Source of the DNA: Closterium sp. NIES-65
Lineage: Eukaryota; Streptophyta; Zygnematophyceae; Desmidiales; Closteriaceae
Assembly: GCA_948144175.1 (NCBI GenBank)
Contig: CANXME010000106.1
Coordinates: forward strand, 124,001 to 188,000
Direction of reading: 5' to 3'
Length of the DNA: 64,000 nt
In this document: in pieces, positions 53,080-61,717 of the stretch
Layout of the letters: every line of letters starts with the position of its first letter
How positions within the stretch are numbered: position 1 is the first letter of the stretch
Notes under the pieces: generated by a model
Told to the model about the DNA's origin: nothing
The model's input: only the letters and a program-made list of their open reading frames with translations
The model's database searches: none
Made by a program: the position numbers and the translations under genes

Positions 53080-54844
53080 GGACACACTGGCCGACCCTGA
53101 ACATTGTTGGGACATCTCGACGATGACGGTGAAGGAGGTTTTGGCGAGCTGGAAGGGCCCGGCGGTGAAGGCCGCCATGGACGAGGAGATCCGCAGCCTC
53201 ATCAACATGGGCATGTGGGAGCTGGTCGAACGCCCACTGGGGGTCAACATCATGAAGAACCGGTGGGTGTTGACGACGAAGTACCAAGTCGACGACACCG
53301 TCGAGCGAGAGAAGGCGAGGCTGGTCGTGAAGGGCTTCACGAAGGTGTACGGCGCCAACTACGACGAGACGTTTGCGCCGGTGGGCAGCTACGTCACGCT
53401 GAGGGTCTTCCTCAGCATCGTCAGCGTCCTCAACCTCAACCTGATGCAGCTCGACATGAAGAACGCCTTCCTGCAGAGCAAGCTCGATCGGGTGGTCTAC
53501 ATGTCCTAGCCGGACTACTTCAATGACGGAACCGGCCGGGTGTGCAAGCTGCTGAAGAGCCTAAACGGGCTGAAGCAGTTGCCGCTGCTATGGTACTTGG
53601 CGCTCAACGACGTGCTGGTTGACACCGGGTGGAAGAAGAGTAAGGTCGACGAGGCTCTGTACTTCAAGGTCGGCGACGACGAAGTGGCCTGCTGGGTGTT
53701 GGTCTACGTTGACGACGTGCTCACCACCAGCAGCAGCACCGAGATGCTTAAGGAGCTGAAGGAGCTGCTGGAGGCCGCTTTCGAGCTGCGTGAGATCTCG
53801 CCGTTGCCGAAGTACCTCGGGATGGAGATCGTCCGCGACAGGTCAACGAGGAAGCTGTGGCTGCACCAGCACAGCTATGCCGACAAGCTGTGTAGGCGCT
53901 TCATCGACGAGGAGCAGACCGGGCGCACTCCAAAGACGCCGGTCTCGGTCGACGCCTACGCCGAGCTCACCTTCGACGACGAGGAGGCATAGGAGCGGCA
54001 GGAGGAGGAGTACCGGCAGAAGGTCGGCTCGCTGCAGTTCTCGACGACGACGACCAGGCCGGACATCGCCTTCACCTGCAGCAAGCTAGGGAGTGGCCTC
54101 ACGGTGCGGAGCGACCAGCACTGGCGCGAGGTCGACCGCTGTCTCGCCTACCTCGCCAACACGCGTGACACCGCCATGGAGTTCAGCGGTGGACCTAAGT
54201 CGCTGGAGCTGGTCGGCTACGTGGACGCCAATGGCGCCGGTGACAAGCAGAACAGGACAAGCACGGGCGGCTACGTGTTTGACTACAGAGGGGCCGCAGT
54301 CTCCTGGTCGAGCCAGCGCATCAAGTGCGCGACGATGTCGTCGACCGAGTCGGAGTATGTGGCAGCCACCGAAGCCGACAAGGAGGGACGCCGACTTCGC
54401 TTCCTCCTCGCCGAGTTCCGGCAGTTGGATGCCGGGAAGCCGACCGTCCTCTGGGTGGACAATAAGTCGGCCATCACAGTCGCCGAGGGCATGGGGTTGA
54501 CGGGCAACCTCAAGCACATGGAGCGGCGACAGGCCTGGCTGCAGCACATGGTGAAGCGTAGGAAGTTTTCGGTGAAGTACATCCCGACCGCTGAGCAGCC
54601 GGCCGACTTCCTGACGAAGGCGCTGCACTATCCGGCCTTTAACCGGTGCCCCGTCACCATCAGCTAGGTGCGCTTGGCCGACGTGGGCGACGAAGTTGAC
54701 GACGTGCAGCAGTAGGTGCCATGCCCTCTTGCATGGCTGGTGCGGTGGACGACGTGCTGGGTGTTGGGTGCACGTCAACGAGCTTTTGTCCGAGGAGTAC
54801 TGTCGTGTGGGCTGGGGGGCCCAAGCGTGAACGCGGCAGGGGAG
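53080..54844 (+). pseudogene. Copia M RT and RNase H
   Basis: Continues M after N: TMTVKEVLASWKGPAVKAAM, VYGANYDETFAPVGSYVTL, MQLDMKNAFLQSKLDRVVYM, stop at about 53506, LLKSLNGLKQLPLLWYLALN, WVLVYVDDVLTTSSS (active site), a stop at 53990, then RNase H YVDANGAGDKQNRTSTGGY, STESEYVAATEADKEGRRLR, WVDNKSAITVAEGMG and TAEQPADFLTKALHY, stop 54665. Purine tract GCGGCAGGGGAG before the LTR. Confidence 0.88.
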
Positions 54845-56023
54845 CGTCAACATGAGTTGTGTGTTGGCCCCGTCCTCGCTTGGGCGGAGCCGACTTCGTG
54901 GTCGGATGTGAGGGGAGCAGCCGACCTGCAGCAGTGGGAGAGCTGGTTGACGAGGAGGTCGACCTGCTCGGGGACCACTGCACGGGGTCGACTTCAGTGT
55001 GAAGCTGACTTAAAGGAGGTCGACCTCGGAAGTCGACCTGCGGAGGACGTCAACTTGATGACGTCAACTTGGGGCAGCTGACTTGGGTGGTCGGCTGACA
55101 GTACTGCTGGTCGACCTAGTGGTTGGTCGACCAGACCCGCTGGTCGACTTGCGGTGGTCGACCTGGCCTGGTGGTCGACGAAGGAAGGGCCGACGTCGAC
55201 CTCGACTCAGGACGCCGAGCAGTTGGGAGGTGACGCCGACTTCGGGTAGCCGACTTGGGAGGTTGGCTGACAGCTGCGCTGGTCGACGAGGAGCTGGTCG
55301 ACCAGGAGTGCTGGTCGACGTAGAGCCAGTCGACCAGAAGTGACGTCGACCTGGAGCTGGTCGATCAGGGGCGTGCTCGACCTGGTGAGGTTGACTTGGG
55401 GTGGCCGTCGACTTGGGAGGTCGACGGGCACATACAGGAGCAGCTGGTCGACGTGGTTGCCCGGTCGACCAGGTTACTTGGGTGACGAGTTCCTGCGTAG
55501 GAGTGCGACGGTCGCCCATGCGAAGTTGGCGAGTCCGACCTCGGTGGTGGTATCCCGAGGTCCACGTGGTTGATCAGATGCAGTCGTCAGCGCCAGGTTG
55601 ACTTGGTGTGTGCGCTGTGCAGGTGACAAGGCTCCGCACGCCAATCATCTGCGAGCACCTACGAAGCTGGTGTGATGCTGTTCTGCGGGAGCAATGCTGG
55701 CACGCCGTCAACCTGCGACGTTGGCACGCCGTCGACCTTGCACAGCTGGAGCGCGGTCGACCAAGTCGTGCTGGAACGTGGTCGACCATGCTGCCCTGGC
55801 AGTCGACCAACCTGAATGCTAGCTCTGATATAGTCTTGCCATGCCAAATTCATTGTACTTATTGTTGTCGAATTTCTCTAGTGAAAGTCTTGCCAACTTT
55901 CCCCGTGAACTAGCAAGTAGTGTGTGCACTAGAAATACGACTAAGGACCAACGAACGCAGAGATCATACGAGCACCCGTGCCTAGCCTGTAGTCTAGCTC
56001 CCGTTGTAGTAGTTATCTCCGTA
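54845..56023 (+). repeat. 3' LTR of copia M
   Basis: About 1.18 kb, starts CGTCAACATGAGTTG as in A and ends TATCTCCGTA. GTCGAC-rich. Followed directly by P's pol, so M lies inside P. Confidence 0.75.
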
Positions 56024-56260
56024 ATGCCGTGCTCCATGGGCTGAACAAGGACATGCATATCAAGTGGCATTGGGTGAGGAAGGAGGTGAAGAATGGCACT
56101 GTCTCCTTGCACTACATCAACACTACGAAGCAACCTGATTAAGCGGCTTGGAGAGCATCAGCATTGGAGCTGTGCCACCTTGTGTGGCATGTCCTTCAAC
56201 AAAGGGAGGCCACTTTAGGGAGCAGCTAAGGGATGAGTGAGAGCACGATGAGGGGGAGTT
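56024..56260 (+). pseudogene. Copia P RNase H tail and polypurine tract
   Basis: AVLHGLNKDMHIKWHWVRKE and TVSLHYINTTKQPD align with B's VLHGLTKHMRVKWHWTRSM and YVKTTGQPAD; a frameshift or deletion follows (stop), then KRLGEHQHWSCATLCGM in another frame. Purine tract AGGGGGAGTT at 56251-56260 is the same as in B. So P is a B-like copia whose upstream part was displaced by M's insertion. Confidence 0.82.
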
Positions 56261-57155
56261 TGTTGTGCTAAAGCACTATATTGGCACGGTCATCGCACAC
56301 CGATTCAGCCTACAAGCCTGCTCACTTTTTGGAATTTTGTAGGAAATTGCTTCAACATGTGTTCTTCAAACCCTCAAAGTTTCAGAAGGTTTGAAGCAGT
56401 TTACAATGCATGGTAACATTTTTACTCTCGAGACTTATGGCATCTCTGAAATGTGTGTTACTCTTTTTTTGGTAACACCCAAGTTCACCATTTCGGCTGG
56501 GGATTCATCTATCAAGCTCTGATTGGTCTGAATATCGGTGTGGCAGTCCTTTGCCGTGTTTTTCAGGTGGTCACCAAGTTTCAAGACAACCCTGCATCGG
56601 GGCAGCACGTGACAGCTGTGAAAAGTTACTGTTCCGTAGTCATGATGCACTGTTGGCAGCATTTCCCTTGCCACCCTTTCATTGTTGTCATGCCAATGGT
56701 GCAAGGATACAGAGTGAGACAAGAAGTACAGGTGGTCGAGTGGGACTCTACCACCCTCCTTTTGAGAAGTGTGGTCTCCCCTAGAACTCAATCTTCTTTG
56801 AGTTCCCAAGATGATCCCGACCCCTTAAGAGTCCCCTAGGCAATGTTGTACTCACTCCTTCCTTACATCAATAAAACTACACGTTTTCAGCTGAGCTCAC
56901 GTTTTTGTTCACTGCGTAGTGCATACACCTCTGATACAATCAAGTGACATACCGTTGGAAAGCAAACACCCAAGGCTAACTGCTCTTCAAGTTTCAACGT
57001 CGTTTGTTATTGGAACTGGTCGTGACGACGTTTTAAATAGAGGCGGTACGAAGTCGTCAGTTTCTACTTACGCCGTTTCATGGGCATTTTCGACCCCTAA
57101 GTGGACTCTAGACTACAACACAACCTTCTGCGAAGAATTCGACGCTGACTTGGTG
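56261..57155 (+). repeat. LTR of copia P, right end unclear
   Basis: Starts TGTTGTGCTAAAGCAC after the purine tract; AT-rich, with AATAAA at about 56871. It contains frames of 128 and 117 codons without recognisable content. It runs into an A-type LTR fragment near 57156, so its own end is not defined. Confidence 0.65.
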
Positions 57156-57500
57156 GTTTCCAGGTCGACCAAGTTACCTCGGCGACGAAGTTCTGCAGAG
57201 GCACACGACAGTCGCCCAAGCGTTAGTGGCGAGGTCGATCTCGGTGTGGTATCCCGAGGTCGACGTGGCTGATCAAATGCAGCCGTCAGCACCAGGTTGA
57301 TTTGGTGAGTGCGCTGTGCAAATGACAAGGCACGGCGCGCCAATCATATGTGAGCACATGCAAAGCATGTGTGGCTTGCAGTGTTGGCAAGCCACGACTT
57401 TGCACTGCTGGAGCGCGGTCGACCAAGTTGTGCTGGAACCTGGTCGACCATACTGCGCTGGCAGTCAACCTGCTTGCATGCTAGCTCTGATGTAGTCTTA
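57156..57500 (+). repeat. Fragment of an A-family LTR
   Basis: Matches the second half of the A LTR (compare about 33980-34340): GGTATCCCGAGGTCGACGTGG, GCGCCAATCAT, TGCACTGCTGGAGCGCGGTC and GCTAGCTCTGATGTAGTCTT, then stops. No LTR terminus at either side. Confidence 0.8.
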
Positions 57501-58152
57501 CTGTGAGAGTACGCCGACGTTCGACATATTTCTCATTTCCATATTTTTACTCCATCCTATTCTCCTTATTTTCCTCTTTCATTTGCACTTTATTTCACCC
57601 CAATAGGACTACTATTTTTTTTTCTAGAGCTTTCCGATTATTTGACTTATTTGGTATTTTTGGCACCGACATTTACATTATACGGCACCGACAGTGGTGT
57701 ACAAGGCGTAATCTTGCTATTATCCAAAGTGCCAATGGGCTTGCCTGCTTATGCGCACTTGTGATATCTATTCTAGAAGAGCGCGTTCCCGAAGGTTCGG
57801 ATTATCTGTTGTTTCTATGTATTTCTGCGTATAAATACGCCTTGTACTCAACTTTAGTGCAACATTCTCGCGTGGAAATTCGATCCTGAGACACTTGGTA
57901 ATCCGAGCCGTTTTCACTCGCGGATTTTCAGCTAAGCAGCGCGCTCAAGAAATTCCTGCTTCGAAAACCCGCCGGGGGCGACGAATTTGGCGCCGACGCT
58001 GGTAAGCACCAGATTCCGCGTTGTTGAATAACCCCCATCACGCGTTTTTTGAACAGGATCGTGAGCTTGAATTGTTGGTGAAAACGCTTGCGATTCAGCG
58101 ACGAAAATTGCGAATTGTCGGGACCTATATCGAGCAGTGCATAAGTAGGGAG
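57501..58152 (+). other. AT-rich stretch, possible gypsy 5' LTR and primer site
   Basis: No protein similarity recognised. TATAAATA at 57830 and a TG (57502 or 57504) ... CA (57893) span would fit a 390 bp LTR. Downstream, TTTGGCGCCGACGCTGG at about 57983 resembles the TGGCGCC start of tRNA-Asp-type gypsy primer sites but lies 90 bp further on. A 128-codon frame (57503-57889) would lie within the LTR. Tentative. Confidence 0.3.
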
Positions 58153-58284
58153 TGAGAAGAAGTGAACGAGAATGGAATGACTATGAACGAAGTGAGTACA
58201 AATAGGAAACCCTAATTGGGTTGTACCCCCTATGGGATACCCCACTATAGCCTACACAAATAAGTAAGCTATAATGTTCTGACA
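58153..58284 (-). repeat. 3' LTR of Q
   Basis: 132 bp; similar to D's LTRs (GTGGGGTATCCCATAGGGGG on the element strand) with several differences. Confidence 0.88.
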
Positions 58285-59143
58285 CACCCCCATAGACAAA
58301 GTGGGGGAGAACAAGGGGTCACAGGACCAGTCAAGCAAAGCAAAGCAAAGCTCAGGGTGGATCACAAAGTCACCACACATTCCGAGCACAAGTTCAAAGG
58401 CCACAAGGCCAGTTCACATGCAAGATCATATATAGAGATATACAATAGTATATATCGGTGAAGGTACAAGCAAGGTCAAGAAGTGAGCAAGTGAGGCAAG
58501 ACAGGCACAAGACCCAGCTGCGTGCAGCAGCGCTGATGATCACAAGGCGCAAGTGCCTTGGTGAAGACATCAGCAGTGTTGGCCTCAGAGGCCATGTACG
58601 CAAGTCGCAATTGTCCACGCTGCTCTAGCTCACGAGCAAGAAAGTAGCGGAGAGCAATGTGCTTTGTCCTGTGCTCCAGTCGCTGCTCTCGACACAAAGC
58701 CAGCATGGCCTTGTTGTCTACGTACAGGACTGGAGGAGAACGAGGCGGCTCTCCAAGGTCGGTCAGCAGGTAGGTGAGCCAGCAAAGCTCCTGGGCAGCC
58801 ATAGCCCCGGCGTAGATCTCAGCCTCACAACTGGAGCCGAGGACAGAAGACGAGCGGGTAGCCCGCCACGAAACAGAGCCGGAACCAAGACTGAAGGTGT
58901 AACCCTGTGACGACCGCTGCGTAGCCTGGTCGTCAGCCCAAGAAGCATCCGCGTGCCCAGTGAAGACCACTGGACTGCGCCCTCCAAGCACTAGCCCCAT
59001 GCCCGACGTACTGCACAAGTAGCGCAACACCCTCTTCGCTGCGGCCATGTGCTCTGGTCGGTGTATCCCAGGAGCAACATAGCGTGCGAGAATGCTAAGA
59101 GGGTATGCAAGGTCAGGTCGTGTGCAGGTCATCAGGTACATGA
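58153..59143 (-). mobile_element. Copia Q (D family): 3' LTR and RNase H, interrupted by G
   Basis: 3' LTR 58153-58284 (132 bp), purine tract CTATGGGGGTG on the minus strand, 3' untranslated region as in D, then pol on the minus strand from 59143 to 58476: MYLMTCTRPDLAYPLSILAR, GHADASWADDQATQ, SSCEAEIYAGAMAAQELCW, LYVDNKAMLALCREQ, ANTADVFTKALAPCDHQR. This part is open and nearly identical to D. The remainder must lie beyond element G, outside the window. Confidence 0.92.
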
Positions 59144-59270
59144 TGTCAGATTTATATGACATAGTTGCTGTAGGCTATAGTGGGGTAGCACATATGGGGT
59201 ACAGGGTTTCTAGGGTTGTATTTGTACCCAATCTTTCCTTAGTCATTTTCCTGTTTTTCTTTGTTTCACA
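59144..59270 (+). repeat. 5' LTR of G
   Basis: 127 bp, TGTCAGATTTATATG ... TTTGTTTCACA. Shares GTAGGCTATAGTGGGGTA with D and Q. Confidence 0.9.
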
Positions 59271-59287
59271 TGGTATAGAGCGGGTCC
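59271..59287 (+). other. Primer-binding site of G
   Basis: TGGTATAGAGCGGGTCC immediately after the LTR. Confidence 0.85.
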
Positions 59288-59319
59288 TACCTTAGGACCG
59301 TTTTTTTTAGGGCCCACCG

Positions 59320-60230
59320 AAGCGCGCCCCGAGGCGCGCCTTTTTTTAGCGACCCCTCGGGTCGCCTTTTCCCTCGCGGCCCCGCTGTCCCTCAGACGCA
59401 GCCCCGCCACCTCTCCTGATCGCGGCCACGCCGCCTGTTTGACGCGGCCCCGCTGCCTCCCCTGACACGGCCCCGCCGCCTCCCCTGACGCGGCTCCGCC
59501 GCCTCCCCTGACGCGGCCCCGCCGCCTGTTTGACGCGGCCCCGCCGCCTTCCCTGACGCGGCCCCGCCGCCTCCCCTGACGCGGCTCCGCCGCCTCCCCT
59601 GACGCGGCACCGCCGCCTCCCCTGACGCGGCTCTGCCGCCTCCCCTGCCGCGGCCCTGCCGCCTCCCCTGACTCGGCTCCGCCGCCTCCCCTGCCGGCCC
59701 GCCGCTGCACCGGCCGGCCCGCCGCTGCACCCAGCAGCCCGCCGCCTCTGACGGCCTCGCCGCTGCACCTGCCGGCCCGCCGCCTCTGCCGGCCCGCCAC
59801 TGCACCCTACGGCCCGCCGCCTGCACCTGCCGGCCCGCCACTACACCTGCCGGCCCGCCACTGCACCTGTCGGCCCGCCGCTGCACCTGCCGGCCCGCCG
59901 CTGCACCTGCCGGCCCGCCACTGCACCGGTCAACCCGCCGCTGCACCTGACGGCCCCGCCCCTGGATCTCCTGGCCGAGCCGCCCCAGTAGCCGAACCGC
60001 CCGTGAGCCGAGCCGCCCGACGACGAGTCGCCCGGGCCCCGAGCCGCCCTGCCGCCGAGCCGCCCGGGAGCCGAGCCGCCCTGCACCCGAGCCGCCCAGC
60101 CGCCGAGCCGCCCGGGAACTGAGCCGCCCGGGAGCCGAGCCGCCCTGCGCCCGAGCCGCTCAGCAGCCGAGCCGCCCTGCACCCTAGCCGCCAGGTCGCT
60201 GAGCCGCCTTTCTGCATACCTACTCGACCT
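59320..60230 (+). repeat. Tandem-repeat leader of G
   Basis: Three successive arrays: about 59440-59690 with a 23 bp unit (GACGCGGCCCCGCCGCCTCCCCT), about 59690-59960 with a 20 bp unit (CGGCCCGCCGCTGCACCTGC), and about 59970-60210 with GAGCCGCCCGGGAGCC-type repeats. Untranslated leader; minus-strand frames of up to 185 codons come from the repeats. Confidence 0.88.
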
Positions 60231-60307
60231 GCCCTGCCTGGTGAGCACAGTCCCACTGACACTGCGAGCTCTTTCCCTGCTGCTTGCACTGCGTCGCTGT
60301 CGTCGCC

Positions 60308-61717
60308 ATGACTACCCCTAGTGTCCTAGCTTTTGACGCTGAGGGTCGCGCCATTGATTTTGAGGTCTGGTTAGACGACCTGCAGCTGTTCTTACAGTGC
60401 GACAGGGCTGACGACCTTTCTCTCTTTGATCTCACCTCTGGCGCCTCTCCTGCTCCTGCTGCTGATGCTGATCCCGCTGTCCGCTCTAAGTGGGCCACCC
60501 GCGATGCTGCTGCACGTCTTGCTGTGCGTCGCCACCTCCCTACCTCTGAGCGTGCGCACTTTAGTCAGTACAAGAGTGCTCAGACCTTGTACGACGCTGT
60601 AGTTGCGCGCTACTCCTCCCCTGCCACTGCTGCACTGAGCCGCCTCATGCTTCCCTACCTCTTTCCTGACCTCTCTGCCTTTCCCACTGTCGCTGACCTC
60701 ATTACGCACCTCCGCACTAGTGACACTCGCTACCGCGCCGCCCTTCCTGCTGAGTTCTGCGCTAAGAACCCCCCCCCCATGTACATCGCTCTCTACTACG
60801 TAGTCGCGCGCCTCCCTGACTCCCTTCGCGTCGTCAGGGACCACTTTCTCGCAGTCTGTCCCACCACCCTCACCGTCGACCTCCTCGAGAAGGCCCTCCT
60901 TGCAGCGGAGAAGAGCATAGTCGCTGTAGGTGCTTCTCGTGGTGACCCTCGCACCCCCATCTTTGAGGGGTGCTCTCCTTCCCCCTTGCTGCCCTCTGTT
61001 GCCTCTGCTGCTGCTGCCGACTTGCTTGGTCTTGAGTCGGTCGGCGCGGCGTCTGCCCCTAGTGGGAGACGTCGCTCCAGCAAGGGCAAGGGGGGCAAGG
61101 GCGCGGGTGGAGCTGGAGGGGGCGGTGGCGGTGGCGGCGGTGGCGGCGGAGGGAGTGGGGGTGGCGGCGGGACTAGTGGCGGGGGTGGTGGTGGTGGTGG
61201 TGGCAGCAGCGGCGGAGACGGTGGTGGTGGTGCCAGCAGTGGTGGTGGAGGCAGCGGCGGAGGTGGAGGCGGCGGAGGTGGAGGCGGTGGAGGCGGCAGC
61301 GGAGGAGGCACTGGTGGTGGAGGAGGTGGAGCTAGTCGGGGTGGTACCCAGCAGCGTAGCGGCGGTGGTGGTGGCCAGCGCTCGCACCGGCAGCAGCAGC
61401 AGCGCTCGCGGAACATCCCTTCGCCTCAGCAGCTTCGTGAGTGGTACGCTGGGCGTCAGAGGGGTGGGGGTACTGGTCCCTGCACCTACGTTCTTCGTTC
61501 CGGCGACCGCGCGGGTGAGCAGTGTGGGGGTGCCCACGCCACCCAGCGCTGCTTTGGCCGCCTGACGGACGCCTGGCGTCAGCAGTTCCCTGGGGCTAGT
61601 GAGATCCCTCACTGGGATGAGCTTCTCAGGGCTGGTGTAGCGATCTTTGATCTTGATTTTGATGCTATCCTTACTGCTATGTATGTTGTGGATTATAGTG
61701 AGGAGAATGAGGGTTAG
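60308..61717 (+). CDS. Copia G gag, 469 aa
   Basis: First ATG after the leader, same start as D (MTTPSVLAFDAEGRAIDFEV). N-terminal half is the UBN2-like gag (LYDAVVARYSSPATAAL, ARLPDSLRVVRDHFLAVCPT); the central part (about 61084-61360) is polyglycine with Ser/Thr, then a basic RSHRQQQQRSRNIPSPQQLR and CTYVLRSGDRAGEQC...H...C, a possible variant zinc knuckle (C-x14-C-x3-H-x4-C). The frame is intact through the ten-C run at 60769-60778. It ends at TAG 61715, after which the same frame continues with the protease. The stop lies within two codons of the different stop in D, so it is probably an inactivating mutation of a continuous gag-pol frame. Confidence 0.88.
   Translation: MTTPSVLAFDAEGRAIDFEVWLDDLQLFLQCDRADDLSLFDLTSGASPAPAADADPAVRSKWATRDAAARLAVRRHLPTSERAHFSQYKSAQTLYDAVVARYSSPATAALSRLMLPYLFPDLSAFPTVADLITHLRTSDTRYRAALPAEFCAKNPPPMYIALYYVVARLPDSLRVVRDHFLAVCPTTLTVDLLEKALLAAEKSIVAVGASRGDPRTPIFEGCSPSPLLPSVASAAAADLLGLESVGAASAPSGRRRSSKGKGGKGAGGAGGGGGGGGGGGGGSGGGGGTSGGGGGGGGGSSGGDGGGGASSGGGGSGGGGGGGGGGGGGGSGGGTGGGGGGASRGGTQQRSGGGGGQRSHRQQQQRSRNIPSPQQLREWYAGRQRGGGTGPCTYVLRSGDRAGEQCGGAHATQRCFGRLTDAWRQQFPGASEIPHWDELLRAGVAIFDLDFDAILTAMYVVDYSEENEG

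Noticed and set aside
56453-56839. 128-codon frame
   Set aside because: Within the LTR of P; no recognisable domain.
57503-57889. 128-codon hypothetical protein
   Set aside because: Phe/Leu/Ser-rich in AT-rich DNA, overlapping a probable LTR with TATA box; no domain or coding bias.
59243-59946. Arg/Gly/Ala-rich minus-strand frames of 184-185 codons
   Set aside because: Antisense of the GC-rich leader repeats of G.
60796-61416. Proline-rich minus-strand protein
   Set aside because: Antisense of the polyglycine part of gag in G.
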